A stretch of 64,000 nt of DNA from Draconibacterium orientale (GCF_000626635.1 NZ_CP007451.1:1922001-1986000); one strand, 5' to 3'; counted from the stretch's first letter, positions 26,444-36,149 are shown. Notes: generated by a model from the sequence alone, not told the origin. A program made the numbers and translations.

Positions 26444-27820
26444 TTATAGTGCTTTTGAGAATTTTAAGGTTGCATTCCGCATGTTCGGATCAAGGCTGGC
26501 CGCAATGTTTCGCACAAAAAACCGTCCTTGTTCGCTAACATGCATTTCGTCTTTCGACAGCGACAAAAGGCCCTCTTCAACAAAACCGGCAAGGAACGAC
26601 TCATCGTAAACAATGCTTTGTTTGATTACATCGGGAGAAGTTTTCAGCATTTGCGCTGCTTCCTCCCACGAAATATAATAGTTGCACATCACTTCGTTGA
26701 TGACGTGGCGAATGATCTTCTCCGTTTCATTCAGCTGATAACCCTTTTCAATGGTGAATTTTCCGGCATTGATTTGGTCAACGTAGGTATTCGTATCCTT
26801 GGCGTTTTGTGCGTAAGCATTTTCCAGCTGGCTGATTCCGGTAGCTCCAAATGCGTAAACCTGACCGGTTGTTTCGCGGGTGCAATAGCCCTGGAAATTA
26901 CGGTGCAGCGTTTTGTTTTTAAAGGCAATACTCAGCTCGTCATCCGGGCGGGCAAAGTGGTCGAGACCAATGGCATCGTAACCGTTTTCAGTCAACAAAC
27001 GATAACCAACTTCAAACATGGCTAACTTTTTGGTTGCCGATGGCAAACCGCGTGCATCCAGTATTTTTTGAGCCTTTTTCACCCATGGCACGTGCGCGTA
27101 GGAGAACGTAACCAAACGATCGGGCGACAGACTGATGGCGCGTTCGATGGTTTTAGCAAATGATTCTTCATCCTGAAACGGAAGTCCGTAGATAAAATCG
27201 AAATTAACGCTGGTACCTTTGTGGCTGCGGATCATGGCAACCAAATCTTCCTCGGGAAGTATCGAAGGATCGCGGTTTACATTGTCCAGCACTTCTTTAT
27301 TAAAATCCTGAATTCCCAAACTAAAGCGGTTAAATTTCAGCGCTACCAGTCGGTCGATATAATCTCTATCGAGCATGGCCGGGTGACATTCCATGGCAAT
27401 TTCCGGTTTTGGAATAAACTCGAAAAGCTCGTGAATCATATTCATAATGTCTTCTACCAACTCAATCGATAACGAGTTTGGTGTTCCGCCTCCCCAGTGC
27501 ACCTGCGACACTTTACGGTCGTCGCTCAGCAGCTTTTTCACCATGCGGATCTCTTTTTTCAGCGCATCAACATAAACTTCCATTTTGTTTTTGTCGCGCG
27601 TAAGGTGCGTGTTACATCCGCAGAAATAGCAGATCTTCGGGCAAAACGGAATATGGATATAAATGGAAATATTTTGCGGATTCTCTGAATTGGATTGTTC
27701 CAATACTTTCACGTATTGTTCCGGCGTAAATTCCGGTGAAAAAAAGTTGGCCGGCGGATAACTGGTGTATCGCGGTACCGGAGTGTTGTATTTTTCTATT
27801 AGCTTTTGTGATACTTTCAT
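26444..27820 (-). CDS. hemN: Oxygen-independent coproporphyrinogen III oxidase
   Basis: Radical SAM enzyme converting coproporphyrinogen III to protoporphyrinogen IX. 458 aa, normal HemN length. FCPKICYFCGCNTH gives the CxxxCxxC cluster motif plus the extra Cys of true HemN; the N-terminal substrate segment PRYTSYPPA is present, which HemW lacks. Starts the biosynthetic part of the haem operon and precedes hemG by 5 bases. Confidence 0.95.
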   Translation of the reverse strand: MKVSQKLIEKYNTPVPRYTSYPPANFFSPEFTPEQYVKVLEQSNSENPQNISIYIHIPFCPKICYFCGCNTHLTRDKNKMEVYVDALKKEIRMVKKLLSDDRKVSQVHWGGGTPNSLSIELVEDIMNMIHELFEFIPKPEIAMECHPAMLDRDYIDRLVALKFNRFSLGIQDFNKEVLDNVNRDPSILPEEDLVAMIRSHKGTSVNFDFIYGLPFQDEESFAKTIERAISLSPDRLVTFSYAHVPWVKKAQKILDARGLPSATKKLAMFEVGYRLLTENGYDAIGLDHFARPDDELSIAFKNKTLHRNFQGYCTRETTGQVYAFGATGISQLENAYAQNAKDTNTYVDQINAGKFTIEKGYQLNETEKIIRHVINEVMCNYYISWEEAAQMLKTSPDVIKQSIVYDESFLAGFVEEGLLSLSKDEMHVSEQGRFFVRNIAASLDPNMRNATLKFSKAL

Positions 27821-27839
27821 GGTACTAAATTAAATAGTC

Positions 27840-29063
27840 TTAATTGGTTTCTTGTTCATACTTCAGGTAAAAACTTTTTCTGAAGATAAATGGTAACAGG
27901 GCAAGAATTAGTATTCCGAGCCCAATTTCTATGGCAAACAGCCCGCGGTAGGTAAGTGCATCGGCCACTTTTCCGCTCATTATTGCAATAATTAGGCCGC
28001 TGAGGTGTGTAATTACTATCTGAATGGTAAAATCGGTTCCTTCGCGCCCTTTTCGAACCACATGCATGCTCATGGTATAAACAAATACCGACGACATGGC
28101 GTAGGCTCCCCAAAGTAGCGAAACACCTAAATAAACCAGCCACAAGGCATGATTGGTATAGGTTAACCCGAAAAAGAAAGTGGCCACCAGCACATTGATT
28201 ACCGGAAAGATCCACACCGCCTTGGTAATTCCTTTTTTGCGGAGTAGAAAACCTGCAGGCACGGTCATTATCACACCGCAGGCGGTTCCGAATATTCCGG
28301 AGATAATTCCAATTTCTTTAATGTCGTAACCCAAATCAACAAAGTAGGGTTTTATCATGGTTAAAATCCCGATTATTCCTGAATAAAACAGGAAGAGCAA
28401 CAAAAGGTGAGCGCCAATTTTTTTCTGCCTGAAAAAGTAGATAAACTCCAGCGGCGATACATTTTTTGTTGAACGATCGGGTTCTTTTCCGTTGCGTGCG
28501 TTGTACAGCGACACCGGAATGAGTGCAAACAACACAAACAAACCCAGCGAGCGCAACAACCATAACCAACCAAAATAATGGTAGATAATGAGTAAAACAC
28601 CGCTGCCCATCATGGTTCCGATAAAACTACCGGCCGATTGCATGCTGTTTCCCAGGCTGCGTTCGTTTTTGTTCAGAATAAGAATGGCAAATGCATCGGT
28701 GGCAATATCCTGTGTTGCCGATGCAGTAAATGCAATCACCATCAGAATAATAATGGTGGTAAAATCGGTTTGCAGGTTTAAGTACCCGATGCTCATAATT
28801 ATCAGCGCATAAAACGCCTCCGACATGATGATCCAGCGGCGGTAGTGCCGTTTGTTTTTACTGGTTTTATCCACCAGCGGCGCCCACAGCATTTTCAGAA
28901 TCCACGGCAGTTTTATCAACTGAATATAACCAATGGATTCCAGCGAGTAGTTTTCCATTCGCATGATCACGGGGATTACCGTAGAGAAAAAACTCATCGG
29001 GATCGACTGCGCCAGGTAGAGGCTCAGCAGCGTATAATATTTTTTTATCTCGGTATTTTTCAT
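27840..29063 (-). CDS. MFS transporter (AmpG-like), in haem operon
   Basis: 407 aa with about 12 hydrophobic helices. SIPMSFFSTVIPVIMRMENYSLESIGYIQLIKLPWILKMLWAPLVD at the N terminus resembles the AmpG/SLC33 group of the major facilitator superfamily. It is directly between a TonB receptor gene (2 bases away) and hemN (20 bases away). This context suggests the cargo is a haem precursor or haem rather than the muropeptides carried by AmpG. Substrate not provable from sequence. Confidence 0.8.
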   Translation of the reverse strand: MKNTEIKKYYTLLSLYLAQSIPMSFFSTVIPVIMRMENYSLESIGYIQLIKLPWILKMLWAPLVDKTSKNKRHYRRWIIMSEAFYALIIMSIGYLNLQTDFTTIIILMVIAFTASATQDIATDAFAILILNKNERSLGNSMQSAGSFIGTMMGSGVLLIIYHYFGWLWLLRSLGLFVLFALIPVSLYNARNGKEPDRSTKNVSPLEFIYFFRQKKIGAHLLLLFLFYSGIIGILTMIKPYFVDLGYDIKEIGIISGIFGTACGVIMTVPAGFLLRKKGITKAVWIFPVINVLVATFFFGLTYTNHALWLVYLGVSLLWGAYAMSSVFVYTMSMHVVRKGREGTDFTIQIVITHLSGLIIAIMSGKVADALTYRGLFAIEIGLGILILALLPFIFRKSFYLKYEQETN

Positions 29064-29064
29064 T

Positions 29065-31158
29065 TTAGAAGTTTACCTTCACGTTAACGCCCATTGTGGC
29101 TGGTTTTCCCGCCTGAGCATACGAGTTTCCAACGGCCTGAAAATAGAACGAATTGTACTCGGCATCAAGGATATTTTTTCCCCAGAAAGATAACTGAATA
29201 TTTTTGGTATCGAAACTGATACGCGAATTCAGTAGTCCGTAATAATCCTGGTAAGCAATATTCGTTTCTTTCCAGTAATGTTTTCCAAAGCCATTATAAG
29301 TCAGGTGCAGGCGAATTTGTTCAAGCCAGCCTGAATTAACGGCAATGGTATAGTTTCCGCCCATGTTAAACGAAAAGCGGGGAACGTAAGGCAGGTAGTT
29401 TCCGTTGTAAATTTCGTTTTCGTTTTTTTCGTATTCCACAAATTTTGCATCGTTGTAACCAAAGGCCAACCAGGTTTCAAGATTTTGTACCGGCAATGCT
29501 TTAATTTCAAACTCAACACCTTTACTTTCCGATTTTCCGGCGTTGGTTAGCATCGATCCGGTTCCACTGGGTACGGTTTGGTAAATTTGCTGATTATCCC
29601 AGTCGATATAAAACAGGGCGAGATTGGCGTAAATGCGCTGTTTCAGCCACTTTGTTTTTATTCCGGCTTCGTAGTTCCACGATTGCTCAGGATCGAACGA
29701 ACGGTCTTCCTCGCGTTCAAAAGTTGAGTTAAAACCTCCGGAGTTGTAACCTTTTGCAATGGTTGCATAAGGAACCAGATATTCTGAAATGCTGTATTTT
29801 ACAGCCAGTTTCGGAAGAATTTCGAAGAAATCCATGTCGCTTTCAAAAGCTTCCTCATTCTTAAGGTTTCCGTTTAACGACCGATCGTAAACATAGTCGA
29901 GTGTTGCTTTTTCGTAATCGGCACGAATTCCGGCAGTTAGCGAAAACGCTCCGAATTTAAGCGTTGACTGGTGGAAAAAGGCAAGGCCTGAATTGCTGTT
30001 GTCGTAATATTTGGTGTACGAATATTCGGTAAAAGGCATGCTGGCCAATTGATCTTCACCCATTTCCATGTGCACTTCTTTGTCAAGCCCCTGGTGAAAA
30101 GCAAAGGCACCAAAAAGCCATTCGTAGGTTTCGTTTTCATACGACTGGATATTTATCTCCTGCGAGAACATATCAATATCCTGATCCTGGGTTACAAAAT
30201 ACCTATCGGAAGCTGAAAAATCCTGGTCAATTCCCTGTCCGTCGTTTACCGATTGAAAGCTGCTTACAGCGCGGATTTGAAAGTTATCGGCAGCATAAGC
30301 CAGGTTTAATCCTGATGATAAAAGCTTACGATCGTAACCACTTTCGCGGTTGTAATTTACTTCGCTGATTTCGTTGGTTTCGTCGTTATAAATGGCGTAG
30401 GGATAACCACTTTGGCGGCTGTCTTCGTATTGCACATTTCCTGTTGCTTTAAACCGGTCTCCCGGAGTAAAAAGTAGTTTTAAACGCCCTGAATAAGAGT
30501 TGAGTTCGTCAGCTTTTTTGTTGTTGTATTGGTTGGTAAAAAAACCATCGTTATGGCGAATTCCCAGGTTTCCTAAAACGGCAAATGATTTGCTTATGGG
30601 TTGATTGTGAGAAATTTGTGCATTCAACTGGTTGTAATTACCGTAACCGGTTGAAATTTCGGTTTGGCGCTCATCATTTGGTTGGCGCGAAATGATGTTG
30701 ATCAGTCCGCCCATTGCATTTCTGCCGTACAACGTTCCCTGGGGGCCACGTAAAACTTCAATTTGCTGAATATCAAAAAAATCGAAATTAAAAGCAGCTT
30801 TTTCAAAGTAGGGAATGCCATCGACATACAAACCTACCGATGGCGTATTTATACGGTTTCCAACGCCGCGAATATATACCGGCGAAGTTAGTTTCGATCC
30901 GTAATCGGGCATAAAAAAGTTGGGAACAATAGCCGATACGCCGGTCAGGTCTTCTACACCGTTGTTTTCAATAAGCCGTTCGGGAACCATTGTTGCCGCT
31001 GCCGGAATATTAAAAATGTTGCGGTTGTATTTTGGCGATTTTATTTCGATATCCTCTAACTGATAGTGTTTTATGGAGTCGGTTTTTACATCTTGCTGGG
31101 CATTTACTGTGTTGTTTATCAGTAATGCCATGAAGATTAAGGCAAAAATATTTTTCAT
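29065..31158 (-). CDS. TonB-dependent outer membrane receptor, in haem operon
   Basis: 697 aa with signal peptide (to VNAQQ), plug domain (about 35-150; PVYIRGVGNRINTPSVGLYVDG, VLRGPQGTLYGRNAMGGLIN) and a 22-strand-type barrel ending in a C-terminal Phe (VNVKVNF). No N-terminal carboxypeptidase-like domain is present. Followed by an MFS carrier and hemN-hemG-hemH, so porphyrin or iron-complex import is the likely job. No histidine-rich haem motif stands out. Confidence 0.9.
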   Translation of the reverse strand: MKNIFALIFMALLINNTVNAQQDVKTDSIKHYQLEDIEIKSPKYNRNIFNIPAAATMVPERLIENNGVEDLTGVSAIVPNFFMPDYGSKLTSPVYIRGVGNRINTPSVGLYVDGIPYFEKAAFNFDFFDIQQIEVLRGPQGTLYGRNAMGGLINIISRQPNDERQTEISTGYGNYNQLNAQISHNQPISKSFAVLGNLGIRHNDGFFTNQYNNKKADELNSYSGRLKLLFTPGDRFKATGNVQYEDSRQSGYPYAIYNDETNEISEVNYNRESGYDRKLLSSGLNLAYAADNFQIRAVSSFQSVNDGQGIDQDFSASDRYFVTQDQDIDMFSQEINIQSYENETYEWLFGAFAFHQGLDKEVHMEMGEDQLASMPFTEYSYTKYYDNSNSGLAFFHQSTLKFGAFSLTAGIRADYEKATLDYVYDRSLNGNLKNEEAFESDMDFFEILPKLAVKYSISEYLVPYATIAKGYNSGGFNSTFEREEDRSFDPEQSWNYEAGIKTKWLKQRIYANLALFYIDWDNQQIYQTVPSGTGSMLTNAGKSESKGVEFEIKALPVQNLETWLAFGYNDAKFVEYEKNENEIYNGNYLPYVPRFSFNMGGNYTIAVNSGWLEQIRLHLTYNGFGKHYWKETNIAYQDYYGLLNSRISFDTKNIQLSFWGKNILDAEYNSFYFQAVGNSYAQAGKPATMGVNVKVNF

Positions 31159-31236
31159 GGTTTTTCTTTAACAGAATAAATATGATTTGCTTGCAATAAG
31201 CAAAGCTTAATGGTATAAATAATAGGTTGAAAGTGT

Positions 31237-31572
31237 TTAGGATATTGCCGGCGGGGGACGACAAAAAGAACCTTCTAAAAAACAATCCTGACTGGCAAAA
31301 GGAGTGAAGTAGGTTCTCCACTTTTGTTTGATTATTAGGTTGTTGTAGTTTTTTAAGCCCGTGGAAGCATAATTTTCGGGCTGTAAAAAATGATATACAT
31401 TCACTGATGAAGCTTTTGCATGATTTACATGGTACCCGATCTGTTCCGATTTTTCGGCAATCTTAATTTTTCCTTCCTGAACCTGATCAACACCAAAAAG
31501 CAAAAACCAGGCATAACAGGCAATAAACACCAAATAGGGGATATGTGTTGTAAATATGCCGACTGTAAACAT
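31237..31572 (-). CDS. Small hypothetical protein with one membrane helix, upstream of TonB receptor
   Basis: 111 aa. The N-terminal segment GIFTTHIPYLVFIACYAWFLLFGV is a membrane helix or uncleaved signal. The rest is short, with HVNHAKASSVNVYHFLQ and two cysteines in CFLEGSFCRPPPAIS at the C terminus. Proteins with such a CRPPP-like tail recur next to TonB receptors in Bacteroidota, as I recall. It is probably the first gene of the haem operon. Role unknown. Confidence 0.6.
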   Translation of the reverse strand: MFTVGIFTTHIPYLVFIACYAWFLLFGVDQVQEGKIKIAEKSEQIGYHVNHAKASSVNVYHFLQPENYASTGLKNYNNLIIKQKWRTYFTPFASQDCFLEGSFCRPPPAIS

Positions 31573-31600
31573 TTTTGCTTTTAAGTTTCTGTAACTCGCG

Positions 31601-31608
31601 CAAATATA
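31601..31608 (-). promoter_or_regulatory. Putative -7 box for the leftward haem operon
   Basis: On the minus strand this reads TATATTTG, matching TAnnTTTG. It lies 29 bases upstream of the small protein start at 31572. A leftward start here would serve the small protein, the receptor, the MFS and the hem genes. Confidence 0.45.
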
Positions 31609-31667
31609 ATAATATATCGTTGTAAAAGCCCGTAGGTTTAGCTATTATTAAATATGCCATAAAAGGC

Positions 31668-31675
31668 TAAATTTG
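31668..31675 (+). promoter_or_regulatory. Putative -7 box (TAAATTTG) for the amidohydrolase gene
   Basis: TAAATTTG matches TAnnTTTG, 22 bases before the ATG at 31697, divergent from the haem operon promoter. Confidence 0.45.
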
Positions 31676-31696
31676 TGGTTAATAAAAAAATGAATT

Positions 31697-33325
31697 ATGA
31701 ATTTTTTTCAGGCATTAATTCTATTATTGGTAATGGCATCGTGTACACAAAAAGAAAAAGTTGACCTGATTGTTTCAGGGGCAATGGTTTATACCGTTGA
31801 TAAAGAATTCTCAGTTGCTGAGGCGTTTGCAGTTAATAACGGGAAGATCGTAGCAATTGGTACTTCGCAGGAAATCAGTGATAAATACGATGCGGATACG
31901 AGATTTGATGCTGAAGGGAAATTTATTTACCCGGGATTTAACGACGCACACTGTCATTTTAACGGCTATGCTGTAAACCTGCTGCAATATGCCGATTTAC
32001 GCGGAACAAAAAGTCAGGAAGAGATTTACGAGCTGTTAAAAGAACACCACGATAAATTTGGTGGCGAATGGATTTTGGGCCGCAGCTGGGATCAGAACGA
32101 TTGGGAAGACACCGGTTTTCCCGACAAAACAAAACTGGATGAGTTGTTTCCCGATATTCCGGTTTACCTGGTTCGTGTTGACGGACACGCCGGATGGTGT
32201 AATTCGAAAGCGATGGAGTTAGCAGGGATTTCTGAAGACACAAAAGTTCAGGGTGGGGAAGTGCTGCTGAAAAACGGTGAACCTACAGGAGTACTGATCG
32301 ACAATGCTATGGGATTTGTTGGGAAACTGATTCCGGAAATTACTCCCGAGCAGCAGGAAAAAGCTTTGCTGGAAGCGCAGAAAAACTGTTTTGCTGCCGG
32401 CCTGACATCGGTTACCGATTGCGGGCTGGATAAAGCTACCATTTTACTGATGGATGAAATGCAGGAAGCCGGCAACTTAAAAATGCGCGTGAATGCCATG
32501 CTGAATCCTACACAGGAGAATTTCGATTATTTTGTGAAAAAAGGAGAAGCTTACAAAACCGATCGTTTGTTGGTGAATACCATAAAAATTTATGCCGACG
32601 GTGCGCTGGGATCAAGAGGTGCACTGCTGATGGCCGATTATTCGGATCACAAAGGAAACAGTGGCGTGCAAATTGAAACGCAGGATTATTACGATATGAT
32701 TTGCCAATTGGCTTACGACAATAATTTTGTGGTAGCCACACATGCCATTGGCGACGGCGGAAACCGTTTAATGCTCGATACTTATGGCAGGTTTCTGAAA
32801 GGGAAAAACGACCGACGTTGGCGGATCGAACATTCGCAAATCATTAATTCGGATGATTTTAAAAAGTTTGCCGAGTTTTCAATTGTGCCATCCATTCAGC
32901 CAACACACTGCACCAGCGATATGCCCTGGGCTGAAGATCGTTTGGGATCAGAGCGAATTAAAGGTGCTTATGCCTACCAAACCTTATTGCAGCAAAATGG
33001 ATGGTTGCCCGTAGGAACTGATTTTCCGGTGGAAAATATTTATCCGCTTTACACTTTCTATTCAGCTGTATTCCGCACCGATCATGAAGGTTGGCCTGAA
33101 GGCGGCTGGCACAAAGACGAAGGGCTTACACGCGAACAAACACTGCGTGCCATGACAAGCTGGGCAGCGAAATCATCGTTCGAAGAAGATGAAAAAGGAC
33201 AACTTGTTCCGGGAATGTGGGCCGATTTTGTGGTGTTGGATACCGATTTGATGAAAGCAGAACCAAAAGAAGTTTTAAACACGAAAATACTAAGTACCTG
33301 GAGTGCCGGGGAAAGGGTATTCTAG
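31697..33325 (+). CDS. YtcJ-like amidohydrolase lipoprotein (Amidohydrolase_3)
   Basis: 542 aa. Short signal peptide with lipobox LLVMASCT (Cys about residue 16), so probably an envelope lipoprotein. Metal-binding signs of the amidohydrolase superfamily: DAHCHFNG (HxH), YADGALGSRGALL, THAIGDGGNR and RIEHSQI, then TDFPVE. The YtcJ subgroup hydrolyses exocyclic amides and has no firmly known substrate. Its stop overlaps the end of the convergent methyltransferase gene. Confidence 0.88.
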   Translation: MNFFQALILLLVMASCTQKEKVDLIVSGAMVYTVDKEFSVAEAFAVNNGKIVAIGTSQEISDKYDADTRFDAEGKFIYPGFNDAHCHFNGYAVNLLQYADLRGTKSQEEIYELLKEHHDKFGGEWILGRSWDQNDWEDTGFPDKTKLDELFPDIPVYLVRVDGHAGWCNSKAMELAGISEDTKVQGGEVLLKNGEPTGVLIDNAMGFVGKLIPEITPEQQEKALLEAQKNCFAAGLTSVTDCGLDKATILLMDEMQEAGNLKMRVNAMLNPTQENFDYFVKKGEAYKTDRLLVNTIKIYADGALGSRGALLMADYSDHKGNSGVQIETQDYYDMICQLAYDNNFVVATHAIGDGGNRLMLDTYGRFLKGKNDRRWRIEHSQIINSDDFKKFAEFSIVPSIQPTHCTSDMPWAEDRLGSERIKGAYAYQTLLQQNGWLPVGTDFPVENIYPLYTFYSAVFRTDHEGWPEGGWHKDEGLTREQTLRAMTSWAAKSSFEEDEKGQLVPGMWADFVVLDTDLMKAEPKEVLNTKILSTWSAGERVF

Positions 33326-33966
33326 AAATAGCGTCTCACCGTTTTTGCGTAGTTTTTGTATTCTTCCCCGTAGTTTTTATGCATAAAACGCTCTTCTTTT
33401 AAAATAAAAAGGTGGATGGAAACAAGCGTCAATAAACTAATTGTTATAAAAAATGGTGTAGGAAACACCAACGAAATTCCTACAAACAAGCAATTAATAG
33501 CCAAAAAAAACGGGTTACGCGACCATGCATAAATTCCGGAAGTTACCAGTTTGCCCAGATTTTCTTTGTTTAATCCAAAACGCAGCGATTGTTTTAATGC
33601 GCGCAGAGTGAGCAGCATGAACAGATTACTCAGTAAAATCAATACTATTCCGCTTATTGTAAGAATAATTTTTCCGGTAAGTAATGGCCGCAATACCTCA
33701 GGAAGGATGGAAATGTGAATGAGACCGGCTTTATAGACCAGTTCGTTTGTAAATACCAGGAAGAAAGCGATGAGTAAAACCGTTGAAATTCCTTTTGAAG
33801 AGTGCTTTTTCCGCGCAGATAACCGTGTTCCTTTTCGTTGCAAAACGAAAGCACGGATGCCAATCTGCAAACAGAAAAGCAAAAAGCCAACCAGCGGTAT
33901 TAAACGAATGATTTCCACGAAATAAAAGTAAGTGAAGCAATTCTGAAAGCAAAAAATCCCCGGCAA
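33322..33966 (-). CDS. Isoprenylcysteine/phospholipid methyltransferase-family membrane protein
   Basis: 214 aa from the first ATG; a GTG within FVEIIRLIPLV about 16 codons in may be the true start. About five hydrophobic helices. The C-terminal LVTSGIYAWSRNPFFLAINC and KEERFMHKNYGEEYKNYAKTVRRYF are the signature of the ICMT/PEMT-like S-adenosylmethionine methyltransferases. Bacterial members have few known substrates. Convergent with the amidohydrolase gene; overlaps its stop by 4 bases. Confidence 0.82.
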   Translation of the reverse strand: MPGIFCFQNCFTYFYFVEIIRLIPLVGFLLFCLQIGIRAFVLQRKGTRLSARKKHSSKGISTVLLIAFFLVFTNELVYKAGLIHISILPEVLRPLLTGKIILTISGIVLILLSNLFMLLTLRALKQSLRFGLNKENLGKLVTSGIYAWSRNPFFLAINCLFVGISLVFPTPFFITISLLTLVSIHLFILKEERFMHKNYGEEYKNYAKTVRRYF

Positions 33967-33979
33967 AAATTACCGGGGA
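33951..33979 (-). terminator. Rho-independent terminator after the outer membrane barrel gene
   Basis: TCCCCGG and CCGGGGA pair over 7 bases (33957-33979), and on the minus strand six T follow. It is about 70 bases beyond the stop of the gene at 34052, ending the sigma-factor operon. The DNA between (33990-34040) carries a TTTGTGTCTTAGCGTCTTTGTG-like low-complexity stretch. Confidence 0.65.
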
Positions 33980-34051
33980 CATTTATTGTTTTTTCACTAT
34001 TTCTGCAACAATTTCTTTGTGTCTTAGCGTCTTTGTGTTTTGTTTATGAAT

Positions 34052-34987
34052 TTAAATATTCGGGAACGAAACACCGATCATCAATGGATAAGCCTCAGGG
34101 CCTTTGCCATCTTTAAATAACGATGTCATGCTGTAGTTGGCAAAAACACAAAAATCGCCAAAACCAATACGTCCGGTAAGTTCGTATTTCCACTGGTTAA
34201 TGTTGTAACCACTTTTCGATTTTTCTTTACCGCCCTTGTAATACTTGTATTTGGTGTGCGAACCCAGGTAAAGACTGCCAATAACACCACCGGCCAGATA
34301 CATGCGCGAACTGCCCATACGAAGCGGGGTTTTCACCTCAAGCAATAATGGTGCGGTAATGTAATTTACGTGTAATTTCGATTTTTTAATGCCACGGCCT
34401 TCGCTGTCGTTTGGCAAATAAACAGGAACTGTCATTCCGCCACCATCCAGTTTTTCAATGCTTACAGGATCGTTAAACGTATAGTCGTTAAAACTTATCC
34501 CAAGACCGGTTACCACGCCAAAAGTTTTGCTTTCGTTTTTGAATGCGAACTCGGCAAAATTCAGGTTCCACGATAAAGATTTACCCGGATTCAGGTCGAG
34601 AAAATCGCCAAAGTCATCGTAATCGCCATTGTAGATTGAATAATCTGTTCCGGTCATTATGTTTACACCAACTTCTAAACCAGCCCAGTGCGGGTTAAAC
34701 CGTCCTGACCATTTTGGGCGATTTTTGTCCTTTTCTACTCTAACGTAGGTTCCGTTGTGGCCATCAATAACTTTAAAAGTACGGCGACCGATGCGAACAT
34801 GCGTGGTGTCGCCCCAGTCGTCGGTAATTACTTCAACGCCGTCGCCAACTACCACTTGAACTTTATCGTCGTTTTCAACAACGGTAACCACATTCTTTTT
34901 TAATACATTAACTTTTGTTGTATCGTTTTGCGCGAATAGGTTTGTGGTTAACACGCAACACAAAATTAAAATCAATAATTGTTTCAT
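34052..34987 (-). CDS. Outer membrane beta-barrel protein of an ECF sigma operon
   Basis: 311 aa. Signal peptide (to LFAQND), then a short acidic/valine-rich part with VVVGDGVEVITDDWGDTTHVRIG, then alternating hydrophobic strands with aromatic belts (WAGLEVGVNIM, WNLNFAEFAF, LLLEVKTPLRMG, WKYELTGRIGFGDFCVFANYSM) ending FPNI. This fits an OmpA-barrel-like or PorT-like small barrel. Third gene after an ECF sigma factor and a membrane protein. Function unknown; an envelope-stress output is plausible. Confidence 0.75.
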   Translation of the reverse strand: MKQLLILILCCVLTTNLFAQNDTTKVNVLKKNVVTVVENDDKVQVVVGDGVEVITDDWGDTTHVRIGRRTFKVIDGHNGTYVRVEKDKNRPKWSGRFNPHWAGLEVGVNIMTGTDYSIYNGDYDDFGDFLDLNPGKSLSWNLNFAEFAFKNESKTFGVVTGLGISFNDYTFNDPVSIEKLDGGGMTVPVYLPNDSEGRGIKKSKLHVNYITAPLLLEVKTPLRMGSSRMYLAGGVIGSLYLGSHTKYKYYKGGKEKSKSGYNINQWKYELTGRIGFGDFCVFANYSMTSLFKDGKGPEAYPLMIGVSFPNI

Positions 34988-35058
34988 CGTTCTTTGTTTA
35001 AATGTTTCTGATGCTGTGACGGACGGGTTGTTTTAAAAGTTACAGGGAAATGTAAAAT

Positions 35059-36105
35059 TTATTCACTGGCTTCTCCTTTTCCCGGAATAGAAAAGGCCAG
35101 TAAACGCGATTCGTAGGTGTAATTTACCACTTTGCCGTTGTTGTTGGTTTCGTATTCGAAACGATCGTCGGAAATGCTTGCAATTAAGTCGAGACCGGCT
35201 TTCGAGAGGCTTCGTAAATTGATTTTTTCTTTCACGCGGTCGGCCAAAAGCATTTCATCATCGTAAGTTTCGGCCGGGTAAATAATGTACATGGTAGCAA
35301 GTGTTGCCGCTGGTTGTTCGACATCGATTGACGCGGTGATGGAATTCAGTTTCTCAGGAACGATAAGTGTTTCGCGCATGGCCAGTAATGCTTCAGGAGC
35401 CTCCGTCGTAGAATTTTTCTCAAAGATGTCTTTAACGACCGGATTTTTCGGACTGATTTTTTCTATCGGAGTAGGTTCTTCCATTTCGATCTTTTCGGCA
35501 ATATTAGTTTTTATATCATTATCCGGAACGATCACAGGTGTTTCTTCAATTGTTTGCTGTGGAGTCTTTTCCACTTCTGCGATTTGTTGAGATAAGTTTT
35601 CCTGAACGGCGTTGTTGCGGTTTACAAGATTAAAAACAACAAAGCCAAGTATTAAAACAGCTGCCACACGGCTTGTCCATAGTAGAATTGTTTTGCCCGG
35701 CGCTTTTTTGTACAGCTTTTTCTTATCAGCAAAAACAATGCTTTCATCAGCCTTCAATTTGGTATTTTGGAAAGCTGTTGCCTCTTTTTCCTTTTCCGGA
35801 TGACTAGCCAGGTAAGTTTCAAACTCCTGTTTTTCGGGCTCGTTTAAGTCGCCTTCAAGCAATGCAATGGCAGCGTTATCAAATGCTTCGTTATTATCGA
35901 ATTTACTTTTGTAAAGCTCTGATTTTTTATTGAATGAAACTTTTTCGGGCTCCAGCGAAATGGGCTCGTAAAGTTCCAGTTCTTGTTTCAGGTCGGGGTT
36001 CGCTTTCAGAAACGCAATAAAGCTATCGATCATCCCTTCAGCCAGGTTGCCCTCCAGGTAATCGATAAAATAAGCTTCGTAATTTGTTCTGTTAATCTCT
36101 TTCAT
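35059..36105 (-). CDS. Membrane-anchored anti-sigma-like protein
   Basis: 348 aa. The N-terminal cytosolic part (1-145) has repeated ...YLEGNL.../LLEGDLNEPEKQEFETYLASHPE motifs typical of zinc-finger-less anti-sigma domains in Bacteroidota. One transmembrane helix follows (ILLWTSRVAAVLILGFVVFNL, about 145-165), then a Pro/Glu-rich periplasmic part. Position directly after an ECF sigma gene supports an anti-sigma role. No classic HxxxCxxC motif is present. Confidence 0.7.
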   Translation of the reverse strand: MKEINRTNYEAYFIDYLEGNLAEGMIDSFIAFLKANPDLKQELELYEPISLEPEKVSFNKKSELYKSKFDNNEAFDNAAIALLEGDLNEPEKQEFETYLASHPEKEKEATAFQNTKLKADESIVFADKKKLYKKAPGKTILLWTSRVAAVLILGFVVFNLVNRNNAVQENLSQQIAEVEKTPQQTIEETPVIVPDNDIKTNIAEKIEMEEPTPIEKISPKNPVVKDIFEKNSTTEAPEALLAMRETLIVPEKLNSITASIDVEQPAATLATMYIIYPAETYDDEMLLADRVKEKINLRSLSKAGLDLIASISDDRFEYETNNNGKVVNYTYESRLLAFSIPGKGEASE

Positions 36106-36149
36106 TTTCCGCCCTTTCTCCTTTTTTCCCTTTAGGGGAGTTTGAGGGG

